Source of the DNA: a bacterium | GTDB lineage: Bacteria > Bacillota > Clostridia > Lachnospirales > Lachnospiraceae | Assembly (NCBI GenBank): GCA_030535455.1 | Contig: JAUNJY010000028.1 | Coordinates: forward strand, 1-56,453 | Reading direction: 5' to 3' | DNA length: 56,453 nt | Shown: positions 25,023 through 33,966 of the stretch, piece after piece | How the letters are laid out: each line of letters begins with the position of its first letter | How positions within the stretch are numbered: the first letter of the stretch is position 1 | Notes under the pieces: model-generated | Databases searched by the model: none | What the model was told of the DNA's origin: nothing | The model's input: only the letters and a program-made list of their open reading frames with translations | Position numbers and translations under genes: made by a program

Positions 25023-26027
25023 ATGAAAAATGAAAAGTTGAAGAAGTTATCACTACTTGTAGTAATAATGATTGTAATCTCGGTAGCAAGCTATGGCGTT
25101 ACCGCAATGTTAAATAATGATAAGGGTTCTGAAAAGGACGATACAATAACGATTGCTACAAGCTTTTATCCAATTTATATAGCAGCATTAAATGTGACAG
25201 CTGGAATGGACAATGTAAAGGTAATAAACCTTATGGAAAACCAACAGGGCTGTTTACATGATTATCAGTTAACGACAGAGAATATGCGTACACTTGAGGG
25301 AGCAGATGCGCTCATAATTAATGGAGCCGGCATGGAAGCCTTTCTTGACGATATTAAGACGAATTATAAATCTTTAGATATTATCGATTCCAGCGAAGAT
25401 ATTAGTTTATTAACAATTACTGGAGAAGTACATGACCACGATCATGAGGAAGATGCAGACCATAACGAGGATGCAGACCACGATCACGAAGAAGAACATA
25501 ATCACAATCATGGTGACTATAATGCACATATCTGGTTAGATCCAGAACGTTATGAACAACAAATTGAAAATATTGCTGAGGGATTGGCAAAATTAGATCC
25601 TGAGCATAGTGACACATATAAAAGTAACGCAAAGGGATATATTGAAAAAGTTGCTGTATTAGAGACCGAAATGAAAGCTGAGTTAAAGGATTTTGACTAT
25701 AATGACGTAATCATTTTCCATAATTCCATGGAATACCTTTGTCAACCACTAGGTATCCATGTGGCATATTCCTTAAATGTAGATGGGGATGCTTCTTTAA
25801 GTGCTGGGGAAGTTGCAACTGTAATTGAAGAAGTTAAAGAAAATAACATTAAAGTATTATTCTCTGAAAAACAATATGAGTCCTCAATTGCAGATCGTAT
25901 TGCATCAGAAACAGGTGCCAAGGTATATGTATTTGACAGCCTTGTAACAGGAAATAGTGATAAAGATGCTTATCTTGACGGTATGAGAAAGAATATGGAA
26001 TTATTAAAGACTGCATTATATAAATAA
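25023..26027 (+). CDS. znuA: Zinc/manganese ABC transporter substrate-binding protein (ZnuA-like)
   Basis: A 334-residue cluster A-I metal-binding protein. An N-terminal hydrophobic segment anchors or exports it; no lipobox Cys is seen. CLHDYQLT supplies the first His ligand, and a His/Asp/Glu-rich loop (HDHDHEEDADHNED, then HEEEHNHNHG) precedes AHIWLDPERY. Such loops are typical of zinc-specific members. FHNSMEYLCQPLGI and SEKQYESS lie in the C-terminal lobe. The ATG at 25023 follows AGGAGAGGA; a longer upstream frame would run through the promoter and operator. Confidence 0.92.
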   Translation: MKNEKLKKLSLLVVIMIVISVASYGVTAMLNNDKGSEKDDTITIATSFYPIYIAALNVTAGMDNVKVINLMENQQGCLHDYQLTTENMRTLEGADALIINGAGMEAFLDDIKTNYKSLDIIDSSEDISLLTITGEVHDHDHEEDADHNEDADHDHEEEHNHNHGDYNAHIWLDPERYEQQIENIAEGLAKLDPEHSDTYKSNAKGYIEKVAVLETEMKAELKDFDYNDVIIFHNSMEYLCQPLGIHVAYSLNVDGDASLSAGEVATVIEEVKENNIKVLFSEKQYESSIADRIASETGAKVYVFDSLVTGNSDKDAYLDGMRKNMELLKTALYK

Positions 26028-26050
26028 CAAAGCGTAAAGGAGATGGGCAT

Positions 26051-26872
26051 ATGAGCGAAGAGCTAAAGGCAGCAGAGCTTACCTCTGAGCTGGCCAAAGG
26101 CCATGAGAAGAAGAGAAAAGCTTGTGGAGGGCATTGCATCAAGGTAAAAAATATTGGCGTGAAATATGGTGAAGACATTATTTTAGAAGATGTCAATCTT
26201 CATATCCATTGTGGTAAGCTGACAGCAATTATCGGAAGAAATGGTGCTGGTAAATCTACATTAATGAGAGCCATTTTAAATGAAATACCACATCAAGGTA
26301 CTGTGGAGTTTACTTATAATCACAATCATGTTTGTGGGGTAAATGAGAAGGAAGCACCTAAACTAAAGATTGGTTATGTGCCTCAATCCTTAAATATTCC
26401 AAAGAACACACCAACCAGCGTATATGATTTATTTGCAAGCTATATCAGCCGCCGCCCTGTATTTTTATTTAAGAGTAAAAAAGTATATAAGGTGATCCAG
26501 GATCAGTTGAAATTTTTTGAGGCTGATACGCTAATTGATAAAGCAGTTTGCGATTTATCAGGCGGAGAGCTTCAGCGTGTCTTATTATCGATTGCCACAT
26601 TCCCAATTCCAAATTTACTGCTACTTGATGAACCAGTATCTGGTATTGATAAAAACGGTATGGATTTATTCTTTAAGAATATTATTGATTTGAAAGAAGA
26701 TTATGACTTAGCGGCAATTCTGGTTTCTCATGATCTAGAATATGTAGCAAAATATGCAGACCATGTAGTATTACTGGATAAGACAATTGTAAAAGAAGGT
26801 ACGGCAGAAGAAGTCTTTGCCAGTGATGAGTTTAAAGAAGTCTTTGGCAATATATCATATTTAGGGAGATAG
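26051..26872 (+). CDS. znuC: Zinc ABC transporter ATPase (ZnuC-like)
   Basis: A 273-residue ABC ATPase: Walker A GRNGAGKST, signature LSGGELQRVLL, Walker B LLLLDEPVSGID and switch His in VSHDLEYV. A roughly 35-residue Lys/Glu-rich leader contains CGGHC just before the first strand, a possible metal-sensing site not usual in ZnuC. It is 23 nt after znuA. Confidence 0.9.
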   Translation: MSEELKAAELTSELAKGHEKKRKACGGHCIKVKNIGVKYGEDIILEDVNLHIHCGKLTAIIGRNGAGKSTLMRAILNEIPHQGTVEFTYNHNHVCGVNEKEAPKLKIGYVPQSLNIPKNTPTSVYDLFASYISRRPVFLFKSKKVYKVIQDQLKFFEADTLIDKAVCDLSGGELQRVLLSIATFPIPNLLLLDEPVSGIDKNGMDLFFKNIIDLKEDYDLAAILVSHDLEYVAKYADHVVLLDKTIVKEGTAEEVFASDEFKEVFGNISYLGR

Positions 26873-26881
26873 GTGAAATTC

Positions 26882-27724
26882 ATGAGTGTTATTTATCAAA
26901 TATTAGAAACCGCACTACCATTTGAGTGGATGCAGTACGACTTTATGAAGAATGCATTTATTGCAATTCTAATCATCACTCCGTTATTTGGTATCTTAGG
27001 TACAATGATCGTTAATAATAGAATGGCATTTTTCTCAGAGGCATTGGGACATAGCGCATTTACAGGAATTGCAGTGGGAGTCTTATTCGGATTAACCAAC
27101 ACGACGCTTTCCATGGTCATCTTTGCAATTATATTTGCTCTATTCCTTAATAGAATTAAAAGGTTAAATACCGTGTCTACGGATACGATCATATCAGTAT
27201 TTGCATCACTGGCAACTTCCGTAGGTCTTGTAATCTTGAGTAAGGGAGGAAACTTCTCCAAATACTCCAACCTTTTAGTAGGGGATATCTTAAGCATTAC
27301 GGCAAAGGAAATTGCATTGTTACTTGGCATCTTTGTAATAACAATTCTTTTCTGGGGTTTTGCATTTAACAAACTTCATACATTAAGTGTAAATCAATCG
27401 TTGGCAAAGAGCCGTGGGGTAAGGGTCGTATTGATCGATAATCTGTTTGTCGTATTGATTGCACTAATTGTCATGTTATCTATTAAGTGGGTAGGTATCT
27501 TGATTATCAATGCCTTACTGATACTTCCAGCTGCTGCAAGCCGTAATATTTCTTCTGATATGAGGGAATATCATTTGTTCTCCATTATAATAGCAATGTT
27601 TTCCGGTATAGTGGGATTGATTTTATCCTACTACAACAGTACGGCAACAGGTCCTACCATTGTAATCATCTCCTCGATTATTTTCTTTGTGACCTTGATC
27701 TGTCGTCCAATGTTTAAGAAATAA
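26882..27724 (+). CDS. znuB: Zinc ABC transporter permease (ZnuB-like)
   Basis: A 280-residue ABC-3 family permease with about eight or nine helices: NRMAFFSEALGHSAFTGIAVG, DTIISVFASLATSVGLV and VKWVGILIINALLILPAAASRNI-type positions. The ATG at 26882 follows AGGTGA; a GTG directly after the znuC stop is an alternative start. It is the last gene of the zinc operon. Confidence 0.9.
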   Translation: MSVIYQILETALPFEWMQYDFMKNAFIAILIITPLFGILGTMIVNNRMAFFSEALGHSAFTGIAVGVLFGLTNTTLSMVIFAIIFALFLNRIKRLNTVSTDTIISVFASLATSVGLVILSKGGNFSKYSNLLVGDILSITAKEIALLLGIFVITILFWGFAFNKLHTLSVNQSLAKSRGVRVVLIDNLFVVLIALIVMLSIKWVGILIINALLILPAAASRNISSDMREYHLFSIIIAMFSGIVGLILSYYNSTATGPTIVIISSIIFFVTLICRPMFKK

Positions 27725-27810
27725 TAAAGATTTTCTTATAGAATATAGAATAATTAGAGAAATACTGGTTTTTGAGAAGGCCATTTGCTATAATGCATTT
27801 ATGTTTTTAG

Positions 27811-27854
27811 AGCCGTTATATATTCCGATAAAATGGAAAGAATATATAACGGCT
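27811..27854 (+). promoter_or_regulatory. 15-bp perfect leader hairpin before the AI-2E permease
   Basis: AGCCGTTATATATTC and GAATATATAACGGCT flank a 14-nt loop. No T-run follows, so it is not a classic terminator. It ends 32 nt before the start codon and may control mRNA stability or translation. Confidence 0.55.
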
Positions 27855-27886
27855 TGTTGAAAATACATAAGTTGAGAGGTAGTAGA

Positions 27887-29008
27887 ATGAGTAAAAGAAC
27901 GTTATATGGGAAAATAGCAGTCAATTTGTTATTTGCAGTCCTTGTAATTGTAGGATGCATCTTTTTAGTTCCAAGATTATTAGGATTTTTCTTTCCATTT
28001 GTAATTGGATGGCTGATTGCGTTGATTTGTAATCCGCTTGTTAAGCTTTTAGAAGATAAGTTGAAATTTATGAGAAAGTTTAGTTCTGCCATCATCATTA
28101 TTGCCGTGTTAGGGGCAGTAGTGCTTGTGCTATATGTGGTTGGATATAAATTAATCGAGCAAGGAGTTGCCTTTGCAAAGAATATTGATGTGATGTATGC
28201 AAATCTTGACCATACACTACAGAGTTTGGCGGACAACTTAGGGGAGAAGTATCAGTTATTTCCAGAAAAGATTACAACAGGAATACAGAATTTCCTGCTT
28301 CATCTAGATGATTATGTAAAAGATTTAATCAGTAATATAAACCTTCCAAGCCTTAGTGGGGCTGGGGACGTGGTAAAAGCAGTAGGAAATGGCTTCTTTA
28401 TGTTTATCATAGCCATATTATCTTCCTATTTCTTTATTGCAGACAAGGACATTATTATGGAACGTTTTAAAGAAAGAATTCCTAAGTCAGCATTAAAGAG
28501 CTATAATCTGATTACAAGTAATTTTAAGCGAGCAATTGGAGGGTATTTCAAGGCACAGTTTAAGATTATGTTAATCATAGTTGTTATTCTTTATGTAGGA
28601 TTTTTATTTGTAGATGTAGATTATGCAATTCTTTTTGCATTTATCATAGCCTTTTTAGATTTCCTTCCTGTGTTTGGTACAGGAACCGTAATCTGGCCTT
28701 GGGCAGTAATCGATCTGATTAATGGAAACTATATTCAGGCAGGTGTCTTATTGCTGCTTTATGTGATTTGCCAAGTTGTAAAGCAGCTGCTTCAGCCGAA
28801 AATGGTGGGTGATAGCATTGGTATGAGCCCGCTTACCACATTATTTGTACTTTATATTGGATATAAATTGAAGGGCATCCTTGGTATTATTGTTGCACTA
28901 CCAATTGGAATGATTATAATAAGCCTATATCGAGCAGGTGTATTTAATTGCTGGATCAGGGATATCAGAACATTGGTAACTGATTTTAATGAATATCGAA
29001 AACATTAA
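27887..29008 (+). CDS. AI-2E family transporter
   Basis: A 373-residue membrane protein of the AI-2E/TqsA/PerM family. About eight helices are arranged as usual: an N-terminal helix pair, a coiled central soluble region (about 110-200), then helices with FLDFLPVFGTGTVIWPWAV and QPKMVGDSIGMSPLTTLF, the family signatures. Substrates vary in the family, from autoinducer-2 to protons and ions, so the cargo is unknown. The ATG at 27887 follows GAGAGGT; an upstream in-frame ATG sits in the hairpin loop and is unlikely. Confidence 0.88.
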   Translation: MSKRTLYGKIAVNLLFAVLVIVGCIFLVPRLLGFFFPFVIGWLIALICNPLVKLLEDKLKFMRKFSSAIIIIAVLGAVVLVLYVVGYKLIEQGVAFAKNIDVMYANLDHTLQSLADNLGEKYQLFPEKITTGIQNFLLHLDDYVKDLISNINLPSLSGAGDVVKAVGNGFFMFIIAILSSYFFIADKDIIMERFKERIPKSALKSYNLITSNFKRAIGGYFKAQFKIMLIIVVILYVGFLFVDVDYAILFAFIIAFLDFLPVFGTGTVIWPWAVIDLINGNYIQAGVLLLLYVICQVVKQLLQPKMVGDSIGMSPLTTLFVLYIGYKLKGILGIIVALPIGMIIISLYRAGVFNCWIRDIRTLVTDFNEYRKH

Positions 29009-29014
29009 TATATT

Positions 29015-29067
29015 GAGTGTACATCTGAACTTTCAAAAAAAGAAACTCAGGATGTACACTCATTTTT
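29015..29067 (+). terminator. Terminator after the AI-2E permease
   Basis: GAGTGTACATC pairs with GATGTACACTC, followed by ATTTTT. Confidence 0.9.
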
Positions 29068-29235
29068 GTTAGCAACAATGAATTTTTTGTATTAATTTTT
29101 AAAGAAGTTGGAATACTATTAAAAGATAGTAGGGAATTCAATGGTCTGAAAGCGCCTATTTTAGCGGTTTTTAAGGTTAAATGTAATGAATTGTTGATAT
29201 TTTTTGAAAAAAATAAAAAAAGATGAAAAAAAGTG

Positions 29236-29264
29236 TTGACATTTGTTTTTGTGTCATATATAAT
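29236..29264 (+). promoter_or_regulatory. Strong promoter of the tRNA pair
   Basis: Perfect TTGACA and TATAAT with 17-nt spacing, 36 nt upstream of tRNA-Val. Confidence 0.85.
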
Positions 29265-29299
29265 AACTAATGTACTCGCGAGTTGCGAGAAACATCCCA

Positions 29300-29372
29300 G
29301 GGATCATAGCTCAGCTGGGAGAGCACCTGCCTTACAAGCAGGGGGTCACAGGTTCGAGCCCTGTTGGTCCCA
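29300..29372 (+). tRNA. tRNA-Val(TAC)
   Basis: A 73-nt cloverleaf: acceptor GGGATCA/TGGTCCC with one G-T pair, D arm GCTCAGCTGGGAGAGC, anticodon loop CTTACAA (anticodon TAC), T loop GGTTCGAGCC. CCA is not encoded. It shares a transcript with the next tRNA. Confidence 0.95.
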
Positions 29373-29410
29373 TTCAAGAGTAATCTTGAAATTGAATAAT
29401 TTATTATTAT

Positions 29411-29484
29411 GGCGGAATAGCTCAGTTGGCTAGAGCACACGGTTCATACCCGTGGTGTCGCTGGTTCAAATCCAGTTTCCGCTA
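29411..29484 (+). tRNA. tRNA-Met(CAT)
   Basis: A 74-nt cloverleaf: acceptor GGCGGAA/TTCCGCT with a G-T at the first pair, D arm GCTCAGTTGGCTAGAGC, anticodon loop TTCATAC (CAT), T loop GGTTCAAATCC. The first acceptor pair and the lack of three G-C pairs in the anticodon stem argue for elongator Met; an Ile2 tRNA with lysidine cannot be excluded. CCA is not encoded. Confidence 0.9.
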
Positions 29485-29490
29485 TTAGCT

Positions 29491-29522
29491 AAGACCATTG
29501 TTGATAAGACAATGGTCTTTTT
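29491..29522 (+). terminator. Terminator of the tRNA pair
   Basis: AAGACCATTG pairs with CAATGGTCTT, followed by TTT. Confidence 0.9.
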
Positions 29523-29624
29523 CGTTATTCAAGATTTCTCAGCAAGAAGAAAAAACTTGATAATACACAGAAAATAAGAAATAATAGGACATATGAATAA
29601 CCAAGGAAAAGCGAGGTAGAAGTA

Positions 29625-30182
29625 ATGAGAGTTGGAATGGGCTATGATGTTCATAAACTAGTGGAAGATCGTGACTTAATTTTAGGCGGAGTGAAGCTTC
29701 CATATGAGAAAGGATTGCTTGGCCATTCAGATGCTGATGTATTATTGCATGCCATAATGGATGCTTTATTAGGAGCAGCAGCACTTGGAGATATCGGCAA
29801 GCATTTCCCAGATACCGATGACCGTTATAAGGGTGCCAACAGTGTTGAGTTATTAAAGCATGTAAAAGAATTATTAGATGATAATTTATTTATTATAGAG
29901 AATATTGATGCAACGATTATTGCACAGCGTCCAAAGATGGCTCCACATATCCCACAAATGGTAGAGAATATTGCAGAGGCACTTGGTATTGACCATAACC
30001 GTGTCAATGTAAAGGCTACCACAGAAGAGGGCCTTGGATTTACAGGCGAGGGAGCAGGAATTAGCTCTCAGGCAATCTGTATGCTTAATACAATTACCAA
30101 TTATGCATATGATGATATCATGGAAGAGCAAGGAAAATGTGGCGGCTGCAGCGGCTGTGGCGGATGCCCGAAAAACAATTAA
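29625..30182 (+). CDS. ispF: 2-C-methyl-D-erythritol 2,4-cyclodiphosphate synthase
   Basis: A 185-residue enzyme of the MEP isoprenoid pathway; it closes CDP-methylerythritol phosphate to the cyclodiphosphate. Metal ligands D8, H10 (GYDVH) and H42 (GHSDADV) are present, with [11 protein letters not shown] and [12 protein letters not shown] as in all IspF proteins. The normal protein ends near 157-160; here about 25 residues are added, finishing with a Cys/Gly-rich tail ([16 protein letters not shown]). It is 25 nt ahead of an acetyltransferase gene. Confidence 0.95.
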   Translation: MRVGMGYDVHKLVEDRDLILGGVKLPYEKGLLGHSDADVLLHAIMDALLGAAALGDIGKHFPDTDDRYKGANSVELLKHVKELLDDNLFIIENIDATIIAQRPKMAPHIPQMVENIAEALGIDHNRVNVKATTEEGLGFTGEGAGISSQAICMLNTITNYAYDDIMEEQGKCGGCSGCGGCPKNN

Positions 30183-30207
30183 AGGAAGAAAAGTCAGGTA
30201 GTAAAAA

Positions 30208-31428
30208 ATGAAGTTACAAAAACAAGCGGATCCTCAAAAAATAAATAATCAGACGGATGAGAAGCAGGTGCTTCAATGCTATGACCTTTGGAACGACTGC
30301 TTTGGAGATTCTAAAGAGTACATGGGGTATTATTTTGAAAATAAGCTGAAGGATAATCAGGTCTATGTAATTGAAGAGGAAGACCAGGTCATCTCTATGC
30401 TGCATTTAAATCCATTTAGTATGTCATTAAAGGGAAGAGAGCATGTCTATCACTATATCGTAGGTGTTGCAACCCAAGAGGAAAAGCGTGGCAGAGGATG
30501 CATGCGCAATGTGCTTACCAAGGCACTTAGGGAGCAGCGGGAAGCAGGAGAAATCTTCACCTATCTAATGCCGGCAGCCAAAGAAATCTATCTTCCATAT
30601 GATTTCCGCTACATTTATACACAAGATAGAGTAAGCGGAAGTATCACATCAGATGCAGCATTATCTTCCAATAGGGTTGTAAAGCCTTATATGGAGCTTT
30701 CTGACCATCAGAAACAGGAAGTGGTGCTATTTGTCATGGAACATCTAGAAGGCGAGTTTGAGCTCTACACCGTTCGAGATAAGGCTTATTATGAAAGACT
30801 TGTATTAGAGATGCAGGCAGCAGGTGGAGAAGTCATTGCAGTTTATAATGACCTTAAGCTAGAAGGCGTCTGCAGCTATATGCTGGAAAATGGTCATATG
30901 GAAGTTGTGGAGACGATTACAAGCCCTGAGTTAACTGAACAGATTGAGAATGCAATATTGTCTTATGCACTTATTCATGCAAAAGAAAAGTCCCTTCAGG
31001 TAGCATGGCTGGAGACTCATTTTTTAAACAGAAAAGTACTTCAAGCATTGATACAAGACAGTGAGTATAAGAAACAGCCAATCATTATGGCAAGGCTTTT
31101 AGATGCTGAGCAGGCTCTTTCTCTTCTTACTTTAAAGAAAGAGGAAGAAAATGCAGTAACTCTAAAACTTGCAGTAAGAGATCCTTTAATCTTAGAAAAC
31201 CAGAAAACTTATAAGGTTACGGCTTCTATGACACAGACTGTAGTTGAGGAGACAGAGGAAGACTATGAAGTTTACATGAATATTGCTGAGTTAACTCAAT
31301 TCTTTTTTGAAAGTGCATCTATAAATGAGCTGGCATTTGAGACAAAAGGGATGGAGAAGTCCCAAGCAATTACGATCTTAGAGAAGTTCTCTGGATGTAA
31401 GAATAGTTATATCAATGAAATTGTATAA
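30208..31428 (+). CDS. GNAT acetyltransferase, Eis-like
   Basis: A 406-residue protein. The N-terminal GNAT domain has the acetyl-CoA loop GVATQEEKRGRGCMRNVL. A second GNAT-like region and a C-terminal sterol-carrier-like domain (about 300-406) give the three-part layout of Eis proteins, which N-acetylate amines. The substrate is unknown. It probably shares a transcript with ispF. Confidence 0.78.
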   Translation: MKLQKQADPQKINNQTDEKQVLQCYDLWNDCFGDSKEYMGYYFENKLKDNQVYVIEEEDQVISMLHLNPFSMSLKGREHVYHYIVGVATQEEKRGRGCMRNVLTKALREQREAGEIFTYLMPAAKEIYLPYDFRYIYTQDRVSGSITSDAALSSNRVVKPYMELSDHQKQEVVLFVMEHLEGEFELYTVRDKAYYERLVLEMQAAGGEVIAVYNDLKLEGVCSYMLENGHMEVVETITSPELTEQIENAILSYALIHAKEKSLQVAWLETHFLNRKVLQALIQDSEYKKQPIIMARLLDAEQALSLLTLKKEEENAVTLKLAVRDPLILENQKTYKVTASMTQTVVEETEEDYEVYMNIAELTQFFFESASINELAFETKGMEKSQAITILEKFSGCKNSYINEIV

Positions 31429-31524
31429 CGAACATTATTGTAAAAATATGTAAAATATGCTATCATACCTTGTAAAATAGGTACTTGCGTTATAAAGTTA
31501 TCTAGCAGAATCGGGGGATGAGCA

Positions 31525-33507
31525 ATGTCAAAAAAAGTGAGACGAATTCTACTAGGATTCGCACTTGGTATGATAGCAATTTGTTTTTTAGGAAGTTCAG
31601 AAAGAAAAGCGGATGCGTCAGCAGCAACCTATATAAAATCCATAAAAGATGGAATGAATTTAGGAAATACATATGAAACTGGAGTCGAAGAGACAAAGAT
31701 TAAGAATTCAGTGACAGCAAAAAAGATCGTTCAGAACTTAAAGAACCAAGGATATACTACCATTCGGCTTCCAATCACCGTGAATAAGCATTTTGATACA
31801 AAGACAGGGGTAGTCAAAGATAGTTATTACAAGGAGATAGAAGTAATGCTTAAAGCTGCAATAGACGAAAATCTCCAAGTCATCCTTACCATGTATGGGG
31901 ACTCCTATCAATGGCTGAATAATATGAGTGATCAAAAGGCCACTGTGTCATTATATAAAAAGGTCTGGAAGCAGATTGCATTACATTATAAATCATATTC
32001 AGATTTATTAAGCTTTGAAGGTGCTAATGCGCCTTACTATGACAATAAGAAGCAAAGTCAGCAGCTGACGATCTTAACGACCATGAATCGAGAGTTTGTA
32101 AAGACGGTTCGGTCCACAGGTGGTAAGAACAGTAATCGAACGTTATTTATATCAACCCTGAATGGAGCAGTAACTAATGAGACATGCAACAACATGGTGT
32201 CCGCATATAAGAAGCTAAATGATGATAATGTGGCAGTCAGCATACATTATTATGGGCTTTGGTCATTCAGTGTAAATGCATGTGGTGATACCACCTTTAA
32301 TCAGAACGTTAAAAAGGATATTTCTACGTTTTTTAAATTAGTGAATAGTAAATTTATAGACAATAAGATTCCGGTGGTCTGCACAGAGTATGGCCTTTAT
32401 GGACAGGAACGTGAGCCGGAATCCATCAATTCCGGAGAACAGCAAAAGTATTATGAAGAGTTCTTGTATCAAGTGAAAAAAGCAAAACTTCCGGTTATCT
32501 TATGGGATAATGGGAAACTGTATGACAGGGAACAGGGAACATGGTTCAACGAAGCACTGCAGAAGTTGTTTGTAGCAGCAAAGACGACCAGGTCATCCTA
32601 TGTAAGTACAGATTCTATTTATCTGAAAAAGGGAGGAAAAGCCCAAGATGTAACCGTATCGCTGACATTGCATAATGGATCATTAAAAAAGATTCAGGCA
32701 GATGGGAAAAATCTGGTGCTTAATCAGGATTATCAGGTAAAAGGAAATAAGGTAACGATAAAGGAAGACTACTTAAAACAAGTCCAAATTCAGCATGCTG
32801 CGGATTTAGGAAAGTATCAGACCTTACAGTTTGTGTTTACCAAAGGAGCTCCATTTGAAGTCAATATTTATGGTTATAATAGCACGGTATTATCCACCAA
32901 TACAGGGACGGTAAAGGAATTTAAAATACCGGTTGTATTTAAAGGGGACAGGCTTGTTACAATGGAGGCCTTTAATACCTCTCATCAGGTAAGAGGTCCA
33001 ATTACATATAGCGCATATCAGGAGTTTGGCAATGCTTTTGAGCCGGAATATGAAAATGGAGTCATTCGCCTAACTAAGGCTTTTTTATCAACATTGAAGG
33101 AAGAACAGACAATTTTGGTATTCCATTTTGCGAGCGGTGAAACAAAGACCTATACGATTAAGCGGACTAAAGATGTAATTGAAGAGATAAATTACAAGAA
33201 AACAACAATAACATCCCCATCTCCGGCTGCAACTTTGGCACCAACAGCAACGGTTACACCAACGCAGGTCCCAACGGCAACTGCTGTAGTGACACCGGCT
33301 AGTACGGCAGACAGTGTTGCGGCAATGAGCCCTGTAGATGGAGGAAAGAAAAGCAATAATAATATAATTTATAGTATTTTTCTGGGAATAATAATTCTTC
33401 TTTTATTGGTTTATAGCCTGTATTTCTTGAGGAAACGTAGTATGCAGAAGACACTCCTTGAACAAGAGGGCAAGGAAAAAAGTACGGGCAGCTCTATTGA
33501 CAAATAA
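31525..33507 (+). CDS. Membrane-anchored GH5-like protein with CBM_X2 modules; acid/base Glu missing
   Basis: A 660-residue extracellular protein: signal peptide (about 1-33), GH5-type barrel (about 35-350), two CBM_X2-like modules (about 355-560), a Thr/Pro linker with ATVTPTQVPTAT and a C-terminal membrane helix followed by RKR. GH5 signatures GMNLGNTYE, TIRLPIT and SIHYY are clear and the nucleophile E288 in VCTEYG is kept. The acid/base position, normally NEP, reads NAP (A169, codon GCG). This should cripple retaining hydrolysis, so the protein may only bind glucan. GGGGG lies upstream of the ATG. Confidence 0.85.
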   Translation: MSKKVRRILLGFALGMIAICFLGSSERKADASAATYIKSIKDGMNLGNTYETGVEETKIKNSVTAKKIVQNLKNQGYTTIRLPITVNKHFDTKTGVVKDSYYKEIEVMLKAAIDENLQVILTMYGDSYQWLNNMSDQKATVSLYKKVWKQIALHYKSYSDLLSFEGANAPYYDNKKQSQQLTILTTMNREFVKTVRSTGGKNSNRTLFISTLNGAVTNETCNNMVSAYKKLNDDNVAVSIHYYGLWSFSVNACGDTTFNQNVKKDISTFFKLVNSKFIDNKIPVVCTEYGLYGQEREPESINSGEQQKYYEEFLYQVKKAKLPVILWDNGKLYDREQGTWFNEALQKLFVAAKTTRSSYVSTDSIYLKKGGKAQDVTVSLTLHNGSLKKIQADGKNLVLNQDYQVKGNKVTIKEDYLKQVQIQHAADLGKYQTLQFVFTKGAPFEVNIYGYNSTVLSTNTGTVKEFKIPVVFKGDRLVTMEAFNTSHQVRGPITYSAYQEFGNAFEPEYENGVIRLTKAFLSTLKEEQTILVFHFASGETKTYTIKRTKDVIEEINYKKTTITSPSPAATLAPTATVTPTQVPTATAVVTPASTADSVAAMSPVDGGKKSNNNIIYSIFLGIIILLLLVYSLYFLRKRSMQKTLLEQEGKEKSTGSSIDK

Positions 33508-33564
33508 GGGTTGGATGCATAGAATAAAATAGTATTGAAAAACAATAAATATTATATTTAAAAG

Positions 33565-33827
33565 CGATGAATAGAAAAGTAGTTGATCGACGAAGTTACA
33601 GAGAGGGAGTGTCACCGGCTGAAAGCATTCCTAATGGACAGATGAACGAAGTGCATCTAGGAGCTGACTGGCTGAAGCAGCAATGTTAGGCGAGTACGGT
33701 AGCAGCCGTTATTGTATTAAGATTGTATTATCCTGTATATTTCAAACTTAGTTTTGGAAGAATAATATAAATTAGAGTGGAACCGCGAATACCTCGTCTC
33801 TATGAAAACATAGAGACGGGGTTTTTT
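33565..33827 (+). promoter_or_regulatory. T-box riboswitch, Cys specifier
   Basis: A full T-box leader: stem I with the AGAGAGGGAG region, specifier loop GAACGAAGTGCATC in which TGC (33652-33654) reads Cys, the conserved AGAGTGGAACCGCG at 33774-33787, and a terminator (CCTCGTCTCTATG against CATAGAGACGGGG, six T). Uncharged tRNA-Cys should favour antitermination and expression of cysE and cysS. Confidence 0.93.
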
Positions 33828-33938
33828 ATGTTATAGGAAATTGTGCTGCAATTCCCTATAACATAGAGAACGGCCTAAGATGCACACCCACCCGAAAGAA
33901 AGATGTCGCTTGAGCGACTGGATTCGGCACAGTAAAAG
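33828..33938 (+). repeat. Interspersed element, copy d, in the cysE leader
   Basis: A hairpin (ATGTTATAGG to CCTATAACAT with an inner AATTG/CAATT stem) starts directly in the T-box terminator T-run. It is followed by the conserved block TGCACACCCACCCG, AAGATGTCGCTTGAGCGAC and GATTCGGCACAGTAAA. The whole element lies in the 5' untranslated region, between riboswitch and cysE. Confidence 0.78.
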
Positions 33939-33966
33939 TCGTAAGTAATAGAAAGCGAGGCTTATC

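Noticed and set aside
25430-25520. Short repeats of CACGATCATGA type
   Set aside because: They encode the His/Asp/Glu-rich metal loop of ZnuA, not a regulatory array.
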